A stretch of 64,000 bases of DNA from Nitrosovibrio tenuis (GTDB taxonomy: Bacteria > Pseudomonadota > Gammaproteobacteria > Burkholderiales > Nitrosomonadaceae), in the NCBI RefSeq assembly GCF_900109785.1, contig NZ_FOBH01000007.1, positions 62,001-126,000 of the forward strand. Direction: 5' to 3'. Both the position numbers and the translations under genes were made by a program. The notes beneath the pieces are model-generated. The model was given only the letters and a program-made list of their open reading frames with translations. It was not told the origin of the DNA and did no database searches. This document shows positions 8,624 to 19,492 of the stretch, piece after piece (positions within the stretch are counted from its first letter, which is position 1; each line of letters opens with the position of its first letter).

Positions 8624-9793
8624 TCAAACTTGGTCAGGCGTGACGATTTGTTTACGGGGGCGACGCGCACGTGCGGAAGGTTTGCGCCCTGGGGGATCTA
8701 ACGTTGAGACTGTAGTTTCAGCTTTTGTTTGAGCGGCTGTTTCCTCCGTTGGTGTTTGGGCAGATGGTTCAGTAGCCGCCTGTGCGTCCACAGCCACGCT
8801 AGTTTCTTGTGGCACAACCGCGTTCTTTTGTGCACTCTTGCGTCCCTCGCGCCTTCTGCGAGGTGCCGCATGCTTGCCGCTGTCCTCAGCCGAAGCCGAA
8901 TCGGTGCGTGTTTCCGGAGGGGTTGGCCCGGCCGCTGTCTCGCCGCCCCCTGTCTCGCCGCCCGTCTTTCCACCAGGACTGCGGTAAACATAGGTGCCCG
9001 ATTTCTCGTCGCGCCCAAGTTCCAGCAGACCGCGTGCCTGCGCTTCTTCAAGCAAATTGCCGAAGGCGCGGAAACCATAGTAGGACTCGTTGAAATCCGG
9101 CTTGCGGCGCTTGATCGCCTGTTTTAGTGTGGACGCCCAAATCTTGCCGCTGTCACCCCGCTCGGATACCAACGCTTCAAAAGTCTCCACCGCGATTTCG
9201 ATCGCCTTACTCTTGCGTGCTTCCAATTCCTCCTTGCGGCGCCTTTCTTCGTCCGGCGAGCGCTTGGCCGCAGGCTGAGCTTCACGTGTATCGCGTTTGG
9301 CCGCCGCGCGCTGGCTCTCGCGCACCAGATCATCGTAAAAAATAAACTCGTCGCAGTTGGCAATCAGCAGGTCGGAGGTCGATTGCTTGACTCCTACGCC
9401 GATCACTTGCTTGGCATTCTCGCGCAGCTTGGAAACAAGCGGTGAGAAATCGGAGTCGCCGCTGATAATGACAAAGGTATTGACGTGAGACTTGGTATAG
9501 CATAGATCGAGCGCATCCACGACCAGGCGAATGTCGGCAGAGTTCTTGCCCGACTGGCGAATATGCGGAATTTCGATCAGCTCGAAATTAGCCTCATGCA
9601 TCGTATCCTTGAAGCCCTTGTAACGGTCCCAGTCGCAATAAGCTTTTTTGACCACAATGCTGCCTTTTAGCAAAAGGCGCTCGAGTACTGGCTTGATGTC
9701 GAACTTCTCGTACTTTGCGTCGCGCACGCCGAGCGCAACATTCTCGAAGTCGCAGAATACTGCCATGCTGACGTTTTCTTGGGGTGATGCCAT
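8624..9793 (-). CDS. NYN-domain/LOTUS (OST-HTH) RNA-binding protein
   Basis: A 389-residue LabA/DUF88-type protein. An NYN (PIN-like) ribonuclease domain fills residues 1-150, with acidic residues in VFCDFENVALG, SADIRLVVDALDL and FVIISGDSDFSPLV positioned as in the family's metal-binding site. An OST-HTH/LOTUS-like module covers about 190-275 (ending LLELGRDEKSGTYVYRS). The C-terminal 110 residues are Pro/Ala/Glu low complexity ending in a basic ARRPRKQ patch. Such proteins are predicted RNA-processing nucleases. The ATG at 9793 (MASPQENV) is preferred; a TTG 19 codons upstream would add residues not seen in the family. Confidence 0.85.
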   Translation of the reverse strand: MASPQENVSMAVFCDFENVALGVRDAKYEKFDIKPVLERLLLKGSIVVKKAYCDWDRYKGFKDTMHEANFELIEIPHIRQSGKNSADIRLVVDALDLCYTKSHVNTFVIISGDSDFSPLVSKLRENAKQVIGVGVKQSTSDLLIANCDEFIFYDDLVRESQRAAAKRDTREAQPAAKRSPDEERRRKEELEARKSKAIEIAVETFEALVSERGDSGKIWASTLKQAIKRRKPDFNESYYGFRAFGNLLEEAQARGLLELGRDEKSGTYVYRSPGGKTGGETGGGETAAGPTPPETRTDSASAEDSGKHAAPRRRREGRKSAQKNAVVPQETSVAVDAQAATEPSAQTPTEETAAQTKAETTVSTLDPPGRKPSARARRPRKQIVTPDQV

Positions 9794-10004
9794 ATTAAAT
9801 TTGAGAAGATTCGAATCGTATAGTATGTCCTCGAACCCGGTTACGAGCAATATGTCTCAGCAATGCTGATTACGCAATAGACTTGCTGCTTGCAAAATTT
9901 GTGTCAGTTTGTGAGAAAATAGCCTGTTGCAATGGCTATGCGGTAGGAACTTACCGCTTGCTTTTCCTTTAGCCCTCATCCGCGTTACGCTGATAAGGAA
10001 ATCC

Positions 10005-11324
10005 ATGAAAACGCTTAGGATCGCCTTCTTTTTATCCCTCGTGCTTGGTGTGGCGCAACCTGCTCACGCGCAGGAGCCGACTTCGCGAATGATCACGGAA
10101 GAGGCGAAAGCACTTTACGAGAAGGGCGAGTACGGCCGTGCGCTGGTCGCTGCCAAGAAGGCGCTCGCGATGGCGGAAAAAGCGGTTGGGCCTAACCATC
10201 CCAATACGGCGACAAGCCTGAACAATCTTGCGGAACTCCACCGGGGTCACGGCCAATACAAGCAAGCGGATCCACTCTACAAGCGAGTGCTGGCGATCCG
10301 GGAAAAATACCTGGATTCCAACCATTTGCTTCTGGCGGCGAGCCTGAACGGCTACGCGGAACTCTACCGTGCCCAAGGCCGATACGCGGAGGCAGAGCCG
10401 CTCTATAAACGTGCGCTCACAATCCGGGAAAAGTCATTGCGCCCTAGCCATCCCGATCTGGCCCAGACCCTGAACAATCTCGCAGAACTTTATTGTAGCC
10501 AAGGCAACTATGCGTGGGCCAAGCCTCTCTACGAACGTTCGCTGCCGATCCGGGAAAAAATGCTAGGGGCCGACCATCCCAGCATGGCAACAGCCCTGAA
10601 CAATCTGGCAGTGATCTATCACAGTGAAGGCCAATACGCGCAAGCCGACCCGCTCTACAAGCGTGCCCATCGCATCTACGAGAGAACCCTCGGCCCCGAC
10701 CACGAAAACGTGGCAACAAGCCTGAATAATCTGGCGGTGATCTATCACACCCAAGGACAGTACGCAGAAGCCGCCCCCCTCTACAGGCGCGTACTGGCGG
10801 TCCGGGAGAAGATGCTCGGCTTCAACAATCCCGATCTAGCCGAGGTGTTGAGCAATCTTGCCGATCTCTATCAAAAACAGGCTCAATATGAACCAGCCGA
10901 ACCGCTATACAAGCGCGCGCTGGCAATGCGAGAGAAAGCACTCGGGCCAGACCACCCCGAAGTAGCGAAGGACTTGAGCAGCCTTGCCGAACTCTATCGC
11001 GTTCAAGGTCAATACGCACAGGCTGCGCCATTTTATGAGCGGTCACTCGCGATTTTCGAGAAAACGGTAGGTTCTTATCATCTCAACATGGCAGCAAGCT
11101 TGAACAATCTCGCGACGATTTATCACACTCAGGGGCAATATGCCCAAGCGGAGCTCTTCTATAAGCGTGCCTTGGGAATCTTCGAGAGATCCCTCGGCCC
11201 CGACCATCCTAACGTAAAATTAAGCTTGGACAACCTCGCGAAACTCTATCGCGCAACGGATCAATCCAGTGCAGCCGAGGAACTTGGCCAACAAGTAGCG
11301 CGCTTTGAAACCATCCCGCAATGA
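10005..11324 (+). CDS. Secreted kinesin-light-chain-type TPR protein
   Basis: A 439-residue protein with a clean signal peptide (residues 1-23, ending PAHAQ) followed by about ten TPR_12-type repeats of exactly 42 residues, each built on the pattern YKRALAIREK-xLGPxHPxVAxSLNNLAxLYxxQGQYAxA. TPR arrays mediate protein-protein contacts; with the signal peptide this one should act in the periplasm or outside. The ATG at 10005 is chosen because AAGGA precedes it and the signal peptide begins there. The near-identical repeats imply recent expansion. The last 116 bases overlap a pseudogene on the other strand. Confidence 0.85.
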   Translation: MKTLRIAFFLSLVLGVAQPAHAQEPTSRMITEEAKALYEKGEYGRALVAAKKALAMAEKAVGPNHPNTATSLNNLAELHRGHGQYKQADPLYKRVLAIREKYLDSNHLLLAASLNGYAELYRAQGRYAEAEPLYKRALTIREKSLRPSHPDLAQTLNNLAELYCSQGNYAWAKPLYERSLPIREKMLGADHPSMATALNNLAVIYHSEGQYAQADPLYKRAHRIYERTLGPDHENVATSLNNLAVIYHTQGQYAEAAPLYRRVLAVREKMLGFNNPDLAEVLSNLADLYQKQAQYEPAEPLYKRALAMREKALGPDHPEVAKDLSSLAELYRVQGQYAQAAPFYERSLAIFEKTVGSYHLNMAASLNNLATIYHTQGQYAQAELFYKRALGIFERSLGPDHPNVKLSLDNLAKLYRATDQSSAAEELGQQVARFETIPQ

Positions 11325-11751
11325 GAATGTAACGCTCAGGGGTGCGGCGACGTCCTTGGCACCGAATGAATAGCGAATTGCGGTAGAGCGTACGCGGCTG
11401 GTTCACGACGTTTAGGCGAGCGCTTAGAAAAGGCGCTTGACCCAACTTCTGGCCACTCATGGCATTGCGGCGTTGCGCAAAACCAAAGCCAACCATAGTG
11501 ATTCCAAAGAGCGCCAGTGTGCCCGGTTCAGAGACCTTGTTCAGGCGGAATTGGCCGTTAGTTAACGTTGTTTCGAAATTACCTATTCCGGTACAGCCGT
11601 CTATTGTCTGACCCGGGAGACAGTTTGAGATTGATCCCCCGCCGAGTTCGGAAATCCCCAACGGGCAGGTTTCCGCTTCTGCCTCGGCTGTAATTGAAGA
11701 GATGGCGGTTCCTTGCCCCGTGCCTTGTTCAGGCTTTCTGCCGCTTTTCAC
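11209..11751 (-). pseudogene. Truncated PEP-CTERM protein gene
   Basis: On the minus strand an open frame carries a recognisable PEP-CTERM tail: VSEPGTLALFGITMVGFGFAQRRN, about residues 78-101 counted from 11751. The stretch before it lacks a signal peptide, and the frame then runs on 79 residues into non-homologous sequence that overlaps the TPR gene. The 5' end and the natural stop are therefore missing. I read this as the 3' remnant of a surface-protein gene. Functional expression is unlikely. Confidence 0.6.
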
Positions 11752-12381
11752 CCCCTTTCACCGGTTGCGACGCGTTACTCACCGGCAGTGTATTCATAGA
11801 TGAGCCCAACCATTTAAAGACCCAAACGCCATGTCATTTCCATTTTTCTGCTCGATGTTCCTGCGGAAAGCCGCCTGAAACTCATCTAACGCCAAATATA
11901 TGAGTTGGCAATGAACCCCGGGCGGAAAAACATCGCTACGCCGAGAACAGCATAGACTGATCAAATGGAACGGTAGCCGGGATACCTTTGCATCTCCTCA
12001 CGTATTTTTCAGTCAGCGTATTTCGATAAACCTATTGAAGCGTCAGAGCCTGATGACACAGAACAGTTATATCTCCTATACTCATACTTCGAGCCCAAGA
12101 TCAATGGGCTGGAGCTCCACCTGTTGCTCAATCCGGCGGCATGTACCCCGGACTATACAATTTATACTGAAATACTGAAGCAAAACCCGACGCATCCTAT
12201 GCTCGGGGCGATCGAATTAATTCACCGGCACCACCTTAATTTGTATTTTTTCCTTAATTTGTATCTTTAACCATTCGTTCCTGCACCAGAACAAGACTTG
12301 GCTAACAGATGACGAGGTTTTGCATGAACCGATTCTCAAAGTGAAATTAAACATCGGGAACCGAACCAAAGGAGGCATCCA
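11752..12381. other. Intergenic region without recognisable gene
   Basis: About 630 bp. Short open frames exist but have no supporting ribosome-binding site or family resemblance. The right end carries the AAAGGAGGCATCCA ribosome-binding site of the cupin gene. There is AT-rich sequence at 12230-12270 that could hold its promoter, but no convincing -35/-10 pair was identified. Confidence 0.5.
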
Positions 12382-13581
12382 ATGGAGAGTACAGGCAAGA
12401 CAAAAAAAGGAACAGCGCTGGCATCGGTGAGAAACTGGCTGGCCACACCGCTGGCTGGAGTGGCCACGCTTCTATATGTTATGTGGCAATTGGTGGTGGA
12501 GCAGCAACTTTTCCTGCGCACGTTTCTTGTGGAGCGAATGGGCAAACGCGGTGTAGCGAAACTGCCGCTGGGGTATGGCAACGTGTTGGCGCTGAAGAGC
12601 ATCATGCTGTGTCAACACCTGTCCCATAAGCCTGACGCGTTACGGGATGTCCGTCGGCGCACGGAGCAGCGAATATTCCGGCGATTGCAAAACCACGGCG
12701 TACCGCGCAGGCAAGTTCTGGCAATTTCCGAGTATGGGCCCGGCGAGATTGAGCCGCAGCGGTTTTACCGCGAGCATGTCAAACGGTCCATCCCGTGCGT
12801 GCTGCGCGGATTTATAAAAAACGCACCCGCAGACTGGACACTCGCGAGGCTCGCGGAACGATTTCCGAACACTGTCGTACAGGCCTTGGACAAAAACACC
12901 AAGAAGATGGTGAATACATCCCTGCGTCAGATCGCTGAGGACCGCCGCCGCAATTTCATCCCGCAGCAATTGCTGCTCGACCAAAACCCGGCTTTTTATA
13001 ACTATTTTGAAATCCCACGGTCGCATGGATATTTTCCTGTCATGGGCCGGCCGTCGAAACCCGTTCTGAGTTTTCTGATTCTCGGCCTGGGGACGGGATT
13101 GAACGCCAACTACCACTGCGAGGAAGGGCCCAATTGGTATCTGGCCGTATCCGGATCCAAACGCTGGACGTTGATCGAGTCGGAATATTCCTGGCTGCTA
13201 TACCCGGCGGCGCGCGGAAATGGCATGCGACGGTTTGCCGAATTCAGCGCCGATGAAAATGGTGAACCAAGTGATCGCAATGCTTACGCACTCGCGGAAT
13301 ACGCGCCGCGCTATGAGTTCGACCTGCATCCGGGCGATGTTTTGTTTTTTCCGGCATGGATGTGGCACAAGACAATCAACCTGGATGAAGAGGGATTGGG
13401 AATTACCTGCCGGTATACCGCGCCAGCGGATGTCTCGAATAGATATTTCCGCGGCTTGCAACTACTCTCGAGCGGTTTCTGGAAAAGCTGCATCGAAGTC
13501 ATCAGCTGCAGCATACGCGGCAATATTGCCGATTTGGCCGCCGACACCGCCCACAACGAGCAGGAAACCACCTTATACTGA
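12382..13581 (+). CDS. Cupin_8/JmjC-like 2-oxoglutarate oxygenase-type protein
   Basis: A 399-residue protein. The C-terminal 250 residues form a cupin_8 (JmjC-like) barrel: the conserved entry IPCVLRGFIKNAPADW, then the metal-site region NANYHCEEGPNWYLAVSGSKRW (His-x-Glu) and the distal His in DVLFFPAWMWHKT. These match Fe(II)/2-oxoglutarate hydroxylases acting on proteins or small molecules. The first 100 residues, including a hydrophobic segment around 25-40, are unlike the usual cores. A strong AAAGGAGG site precedes the ATG. The substrate is unknown. Confidence 0.8.
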   Translation: MESTGKTKKGTALASVRNWLATPLAGVATLLYVMWQLVVEQQLFLRTFLVERMGKRGVAKLPLGYGNVLALKSIMLCQHLSHKPDALRDVRRRTEQRIFRRLQNHGVPRRQVLAISEYGPGEIEPQRFYREHVKRSIPCVLRGFIKNAPADWTLARLAERFPNTVVQALDKNTKKMVNTSLRQIAEDRRRNFIPQQLLLDQNPAFYNYFEIPRSHGYFPVMGRPSKPVLSFLILGLGTGLNANYHCEEGPNWYLAVSGSKRWTLIESEYSWLLYPAARGNGMRRFAEFSADENGEPSDRNAYALAEYAPRYEFDLHPGDVLFFPAWMWHKTINLDEEGLGITCRYTAPADVSNRYFRGLQLLSSGFWKSCIEVISCSIRGNIADLAADTAHNEQETTLY

Positions 13582-13949
13582 AATGACCTGCCTCTGATGT
13601 ATGGATAGGACGACTTCGGTTACAGTTTTGGTAGATTGAAACTGGACTCGGGAGTCATTCCGCGTAAAGGATAATTCCCGCAAACTGAAGATATTCGGAC
13701 ATGCCGCCGCACCGGCTGACGTGGCGTTCACGTGCCCGTATTACAGGTTTCAATATTTTACCGATGGAAGCGAGCCTGTAGGTACTCTGTAGTACTGCAT
13801 TGCACTACTCCTTTTTACTGACGCGCTCAATTGATGGGGACTCGCAACCGATGTTGAATCGGGTAGTCCTGTCTTCAAAAGAGCTGCTGTCCCCTTGATC
13901 AACTATAAGTAAATCAACTACAAGTCAATCGAGCTCGACCCGATCGATT
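13582..13949. other. Intergenic region upstream of hpnN
   Basis: About 370 bp with no open frame worth calling. It holds a short repeated motif (CTGTAGTACTGCATTGCACTACTCC) and a duplicated AACTATAAGTAAATCAACTACAAGTCAATC segment just before hpnN. No clear promoter or terminator was identified. Confidence 0.4.
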
Positions 13950-16613
13950 ATGTCAATAAACCGCAGTTATGCCTCTTTCGGAAACTGGACGCTTGGCCAC
14001 CCTTTTACGGCGCTGTCAGTTCTGGTTGTGCTCGGTATTCTGGCCGCCCATTACGCAATCGGCCATTTACGCATCGATACCGATACCGGCAAGCTCATTG
14101 CTCCCGATGCACCTTTTCAGCAATACCGGCGCCTGTATGAACAAGCTTTTTCACAGGATTTGAGCACGCTGCTGCTGGTGGTTGAGTCGGATACGCCTGA
14201 ACTGACCAAATCTGCCAGCAGAAGACTGTTGGGTCTGCTCAGCAACAACACGGCTCACTTCAACTCGGCCTACATTCCCGATGACAATGAATTTTTCCGT
14301 CAGAACGGCCTGCTTTATCTGGATACGGACGAGTTGCAAACGCTGTCCAACAACCTGTCCGTTGCCCAGCCGTTTATCGGCAGAATCGCACAGGAACCCA
14401 ATCTGACCGGTTTTTTTTCTATTTTTGAAGACGCGCTGAAGGCCACGGATGAGGCGGCAAAAGACAAGACCCAGGTTGTCCCTGTTGATGTGGCCTCGTT
14501 GGCCGACAGGATTTCCCTTGTTTTGCATAAAACGATCAATGGCGAAAATGCCCTGCTCTCCTGGGAATTATTGATTGCCGAGAAGAAAAGACACTCCGGC
14601 AAAGAGTTTATCATTGCCTCGCCCAAGCTCGATCATTCGCATATCCGTCCCGCCCAAGGTGCGATCGAGGCTATTCGCAAAGCCGCGACGGATATTCAGG
14701 ACCCCGGTCTGCCGGCCGTCAAGGTTTGGGTGACGGGCGAGGTCGGCCTTGAAGACGATGAGCTTGCAGGCATGAGCACCGGCACCTTTACCGCCAGTGT
14801 GTTCTCCGTTGTCCTGGTGTTATTCATTTTGCTGGTTGCCTACCGATCCATTTTACTCACGGTAGCCACGTTGCTGACCCTGGCCTTGGGCATGATTTTC
14901 TGCGGGGCATTCGCAGCCATTGCGGTAACGGAATTAAACCTGATTTCACTGGCTTTTGCAGTATCCAATATCGGCCTGGGCGTGGAATATGCGATTCATT
15001 TTTGCTTACGCTATCGGGACAATTTAAAGGATCATGCCGATAAAGAGCTGGCACTACGCAACACTTTCATGACCGTGGGGCCCTCTCTGTTATTGGCCGC
15101 CGGCACCACGTCCATCGGCCTTTATGCTTTCATCCCGACTGATTACAAGGGCGTCGCGGAGCTTGGCCTGCTGGCAGGGACCAGCCTGTTTATTTGCCTG
15201 TTAATCACGCTGGTTTCCTTGCCGACGCTACTAAAAATCCTGCCGGCGCCGAGGAAGTTCGGGTTGGAGGTAGACCAACATCCGCTCTCAAACCTGTCCA
15301 GGAAACTGGCGACCTTACCGCTCCGGTACGCCAAACCGGTTTTCGTTGCCACCCTCGTTTTGGCCCTGATCTCCATCGTATTGGCATTTAATGTGAAAAC
15401 TGATTTTAATCCGATCGACCTTCGCGACCCTAATACCGAATCGGTGGTCGCGTTCAAAAGATTGATGGCGGACGAGGAAACCACGCCGATGACGTTGAAC
15501 GTGCTGACCCAGGACAAAAACAGCACCAAAATCCTGCAACAAAAGCTGTCGGCATTAGCTTCGGTTGATAAAACGATCAGTCTTTTTGACCTTCAGCCCA
15601 CGGACCAGGACGAAAAACTGGCGTTGATTGAAGAACTGGTGCTGATACTTGGCCCGCAGGTACAGCATTTCCCGCAGCTGAAAACGGATGCCGACCCAGC
15701 CCCCGGCATCATCCGCCTGATAAAAGCGATTGATACCCTCCTGTCCCAAAAAAGCAGTACCCGGGAGCGGGCATCGTTGACGAATTTAAAAAAGGAATTG
15801 CAGGAAATTCTGATCGAGCTTGATGCACGGCTGCAACCCAGCCGAAAGGTTTTCATTGAAAAAATACAGACTGCGCTGCTCGGCACGTTACCCGAAGTCA
15901 TGCACGAATTATCAGTCAGCCTGGAAGCCAGACAGATCAGTCTGGCCGATCTGCCTCCCGATATTCGGGAACGATGGCTGAGCAATGACGGCTTGTACCG
16001 CATCCAGATTTTTCCAAAAAAAAACCTGAACGATCTGACCAACCTGAAAGAATTTATCACCGAAGTCCAATCGGTCGCACCTCAAACAACCGGCCTGCCG
16101 ATCATATATTGGGAATCGATGAAGGAAGTCGTCCAGGCTTTTGAGGAGGCTATTGTGATTGCGCTGGTTGCCATTGCACTGGTTTTGCTCGCCATCCGGC
16201 GCAGTTTTCTGGATACCGCGCTGGTCATGGCAACACTCATACTGGCGGGGCTCTTTACCATGGCAAGCGCGGCGCTCACCAACACTCCCGTTAATTTCGC
16301 CAACATCATCGCCCTGCCGCTGTTATTGGGACTGGGGGTTGACAACGGCATACACATGCTCGTAAAGCTGCGCCATTCGCTTTCTGAAGAGGAGAACATC
16401 TATGAGTCCAGCACCGCCAGAGCCATTTTTTTTGGAGCTCTGACCACTTCCTCCAGCTTTGGAGGGTTGGCTTTCTCGCCGCATGCCGGTATCTCCAGCA
16501 TGGGCTTGATCATTACCATAGGCATATTCTGGATCATGGTCTGTACATTTATTATTCTTCCTGCGCTCAGTAAACTGATATTAAGCCATAAGGAAGGTAA
16601 CCAGCCGCGCTAG
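13950..16613 (+). CDS. hpnN: RND/MMPL-family exporter, HpnN-like (hopanoid transport)
   Basis: An 887-residue inner-membrane protein with RND-superfamily topology: one helix near residues 18-38, a periplasmic loop of about 230 residues, five helices at 275-430 containing the SNIGLGVEYAIHF motif, one helix near 455, a second loop, and five helices at 725-880 with LGLGVDNGIHML. The N-terminal LRIDTDTGKLIAPDAPFQQY is typical of HpnN, which moves hopanoids to the outer membrane. The tandem duplication is intact. No squalene/hopene cyclase gene lies in this window, so the hopanoid role is inferred from family resemblance. Confidence 0.78.
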   Translation: MSINRSYASFGNWTLGHPFTALSVLVVLGILAAHYAIGHLRIDTDTGKLIAPDAPFQQYRRLYEQAFSQDLSTLLLVVESDTPELTKSASRRLLGLLSNNTAHFNSAYIPDDNEFFRQNGLLYLDTDELQTLSNNLSVAQPFIGRIAQEPNLTGFFSIFEDALKATDEAAKDKTQVVPVDVASLADRISLVLHKTINGENALLSWELLIAEKKRHSGKEFIIASPKLDHSHIRPAQGAIEAIRKAATDIQDPGLPAVKVWVTGEVGLEDDELAGMSTGTFTASVFSVVLVLFILLVAYRSILLTVATLLTLALGMIFCGAFAAIAVTELNLISLAFAVSNIGLGVEYAIHFCLRYRDNLKDHADKELALRNTFMTVGPSLLLAAGTTSIGLYAFIPTDYKGVAELGLLAGTSLFICLLITLVSLPTLLKILPAPRKFGLEVDQHPLSNLSRKLATLPLRYAKPVFVATLVLALISIVLAFNVKTDFNPIDLRDPNTESVVAFKRLMADEETTPMTLNVLTQDKNSTKILQQKLSALASVDKTISLFDLQPTDQDEKLALIEELVLILGPQVQHFPQLKTDADPAPGIIRLIKAIDTLLSQKSSTRERASLTNLKKELQEILIELDARLQPSRKVFIEKIQTALLGTLPEVMHELSVSLEARQISLADLPPDIRERWLSNDGLYRIQIFPKKNLNDLTNLKEFITEVQSVAPQTTGLPIIYWESMKEVVQAFEEAIVIALVAIALVLLAIRRSFLDTALVMATLILAGLFTMASAALTNTPVNFANIIALPLLLGLGVDNGIHMLVKLRHSLSEEENIYESSTARAIFFGALTTSSSFGGLAFSPHAGISSMGLIITIGIFWIMVCTFIILPALSKLILSHKEGNQPR

Positions 16614-16831
16614 GCGGATAAGCCAAGCGGGCACTCGTCCTTGATCGCTTGGCAGGCCAGACTCTAGTCGTTGTCACCAGCGTGCCAGTCCGGCGGAAGC
16701 GCAACATGGGGATGGCACAGTCCTGGCATGGTAACGTAAGGACCATCGGACCATCGGCACAACCTATATTCCCGACTTGAAACATAACCATGAGTCGAGG
16801 CGGACGTGATTGATCCTGAGTCGATTGATTG

Positions 16832-19204
16832 TTACTTACCCTTCAGCTTCCTAAAAGCCGCAGCCATAGCGGTATTCGCCACGGGTTCCCGTTTCTGCTC
16901 GTGTTTCTGCTCGTTTTTCTGTTGGCGCCGGAATGAATTGTCTTTCCGCTTGCCTTCTTGTTTCGATAAGTCATCGCGCTTGTCCGGTTGCGCTGCGTTA
17001 TCCGTCAGTCGCATGGTCAGCGTGATTCTTTTGCGCTTTTCGTCGACTTCGAGCACTTTGACTTTGACCACCTGCCCTGCTTTGACGACGCTATGCGGAT
17101 CTTTCACGAACGTGTCGGCGAGCGCGGAAATATGTACCAGCCCATCCTGGTGCACGCCAATATCGACAAACGCGCCGAACGCAGCGACGTTGGTCACCAC
17201 GCCTTCCAGCATCATACCGGGATGCAAATCCCTGATCTCGCTCACCCCCTCCTTGAACACCGCGGTTGTGAATTCCGGGCGCGGGTCGCGGCCAGGCTTT
17301 TCCAGCTCTCCCAGAATGTCGGTAACGGTCGGTAAGCCAAATTTCGCGTCCGCATACTTGGCCGGGTCCAGCGACTTCAACAGTTTTCCATTGCCGATTA
17401 CCGTTTTGATGTCCTGGTTTATTTCGGCGAGTATCCTTTCGATCACCGGGTAAGACTCGGGATGCACCGCGGAGGCATCCAGCGGGTTATCGCCGTTTAG
17501 AATGCGCAGAAAGCCTGCCGCCTGCTCGAATGTTTTTTCGCCCAGGCGCGGCACGTTGCGCAAGCCGGCGCGCGAGGTGAACATGCCTTTGCTGTCGCGG
17601 TAGGCAACGATGCTTTGCGCGGTAGTGCTGCTAAGCCCGGAAACACGCTCCAGCAAAGGCTGCGAGGCCGTGTTGACATCCACCCCCACCGCATTGACGC
17701 AGTCCTCGACCACCGCGTCGAGCGAGCGCGCCAATTGGCTCTGGGCAACATCGTGCTGGTATTGACCCACGCCGATGGATTTGGGATCGATCTTCACCAG
17801 TTCCGCCAGCGGGTCCTGCAGGCGCCGCGCGATAGAGACCGCGCCGCGCAGCGACACATCCATCTGCGGCAGTTCGCGCGAGGCGAACTCTGACGCCGAA
17901 TATACCGATGCACCCGCCTCGGATACCACGATTGAAGTCAGCTTGAGCTCGGGGCGCTGCCTGATCAGATCCCTGGCCAGCTTGTCGGTTTCCCGCGACG
18001 CGGTGCCGTTGCCGACGGCGATCAGAGACACCCGGTATTTTTCAGCCAGCGTTCCCAGCGCATCAAGCGATCCCTCCCAGTCGTTCCTCGGCTGATGAGG
18101 GAAAACCGTAGCAGTCTCCATGACCTTGCCGGTCGCATCCACGACCGCGACCTTCACGCCGGTGCGCAGGCCGGGGTCAAGACCCATGGTGACGCGCGGT
18201 CCGGCGGGCGCAGCCAGCAGCAGCGCCTTCAGGTTGCGCGCGAAGATATTGATCGCCTCGGCCTCGGCGCGCTTGCGCAGTGTGCTCATCAGATCGGTTT
18301 CGAGATGCGGGAAGATTCTAACGCGCCAGGCCCAGCGCACGGTTTCGCTCAACCACGCGTCAGCGGCCCGGTTCTGGTTACGGATGCCAGCGTGAGCCGC
18401 GATACGGGCTTCGCACGGGTTGTATGGGGCATCCCACGTCGGCCTTTCCGCTTCGGAATCCAGCCGTAGCGCGACGTTCAGCACTTCCTCGCGACGGCCG
18501 CGGAACAGGGCCAGAGCGCGGTGGGACGGAATCATGCCGATCTTTTCGGAATAGTTGAAATAATCCGCATACTTGGCGCCGGCGTCTTCCTTGCCTTCAA
18601 TAATCCTGGACTCCACCACGCCATGGTTCAGCAGGTATTCGCGCAGCCACTGCAGCAACGCCGCATCTTCGGCCAGACGTTCCATAGGAATATGGCGCGC
18701 ACCCTCAAGCGCGGCTTTGGCATCTTGAACGCCGGGATTGTCGCCCTGATTGCTGCTGAAGGCGGGCTTCAGGTATTTTCCTGCCTCTTCCTCAGGTTGC
18801 AGCATGGGGTTTGCCAAAAGCGCATCGGCCAAAGGTTCCAGCCCGGCCTCCCGCGCGATTTCCGCCTTGGTGCGGCGCTTTTTCCTGAAAGGCAGATACA
18901 GGTCTTCGAGCCGCGTCTTATCTTCCGCATCCGTCAGCAAAGCGAGCAGCGCCGGCGTCATTTTGCCCTGCTCTCCGATGGAAGCAATGATTACGCTGCG
19001 CCTGTCTTCCAGTTCGCGCAGATAGCCCAGCCGCTCTTCCAGCAGGCGCAACTGCACATCGTCCAGCCCGCCCGTAGCCTCCTTGCGGTACCGCGCAATG
19101 AAAGGCACCGTCGCACCTTCGTCGAGCAAGGCAATCGCGGCGGCCACCTGTGCAGGCTTGGCGGCGAGTTCAAGGGAAATGCGGTGTTCGATGGATGGCA
19201 GCAT
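16832..19204 (-). CDS. tex: Tex-family transcription accessory protein
   Basis: A 790-residue cytoplasmic nucleic-acid-binding protein of the Tex family. In order: the N-terminal helical region ([18 protein letters not shown]), a YqgF/RNase-H-like domain at about 320-450 ([17 protein letters not shown]), helix-hairpin-helix motifs at about 490-560 ([34 protein letters not shown]), and a C-terminal S1 domain at about 650-720 ([21 protein letters not shown]). The C-terminal tail is Lys/Gln-rich. The length matches the family. ATG 19204 (MLPSIEHRI) is chosen over an upstream in-frame start with no homology. Confidence 0.95.
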   Translation of the reverse strand: MLPSIEHRISLELAAKPAQVAAAIALLDEGATVPFIARYRKEATGGLDDVQLRLLEERLGYLRELEDRRSVIIASIGEQGKMTPALLALLTDAEDKTRLEDLYLPFRKKRRTKAEIAREAGLEPLADALLANPMLQPEEEAGKYLKPAFSSNQGDNPGVQDAKAALEGARHIPMERLAEDAALLQWLREYLLNHGVVESRIIEGKEDAGAKYADYFNYSEKIGMIPSHRALALFRGRREEVLNVALRLDSEAERPTWDAPYNPCEARIAAHAGIRNQNRAADAWLSETVRWAWRVRIFPHLETDLMSTLRKRAEAEAINIFARNLKALLLAAPAGPRVTMGLDPGLRTGVKVAVVDATGKVMETATVFPHQPRNDWEGSLDALGTLAEKYRVSLIAVGNGTASRETDKLARDLIRQRPELKLTSIVVSEAGASVYSASEFASRELPQMDVSLRGAVSIARRLQDPLAELVKIDPKSIGVGQYQHDVAQSQLARSLDAVVEDCVNAVGVDVNTASQPLLERVSGLSSTTAQSIVAYRDSKGMFTSRAGLRNVPRLGEKTFEQAAGFLRILNGDNPLDASAVHPESYPVIERILAEINQDIKTVIGNGKLLKSLDPAKYADAKFGLPTVTDILGELEKPGRDPRPEFTTAVFKEGVSEIRDLHPGMMLEGVVTNVAAFGAFVDIGVHQDGLVHISALADTFVKDPHSVVKAGQVVKVKVLEVDEKRKRITLTMRLTDNAAQPDKRDDLSKQEGKRKDNSFRRQQKNEQKHEQKREPVANTAMAAAFRKLKGK

Positions 19205-19270
19205 ATGAGGATAAATGAGGACAAACCAAGCCACGGCTTTTGCCGTGCGCCCGCGATTATCCCATTTTTG

Positions 19271-19311
19271 CCAACCCGATTGCCAACCCTGTTACCAACT
19301 CGATTGCCAAC
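19271..19311. repeat. 12-bp tandem repeat upstream of tex
   Basis: Three full copies of a 12-bp unit (CCAACCCGATTG, CCAACCCTGTTA, CCAACTCGATTG) plus five bases of a fourth. They lie 67-107 bp before the tex start codon, in its presumed promoter region. Confidence 0.75.
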
Positions 19312-19492
19312 GCGGCCGGCAAAGGCAGTTGCAGCCCGGCTTTCATCGATAGAAGGGCCAGGCAATTTGTGCGGTCTCTGCACACAAACGCTTCGAACCA
19401 AACGATCACCGCGCCAAGGGTACTGGATTTTATGAAAATTCACCTAAAAGAGCCGTGCATGCCCAACGACGGGGCTGATGATTTTCAATGCT

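Noticed and set aside
18521-19435. 304-residue plus-strand open frame
   Set aside because: Antisense to tex; its composition follows from the tex codons.
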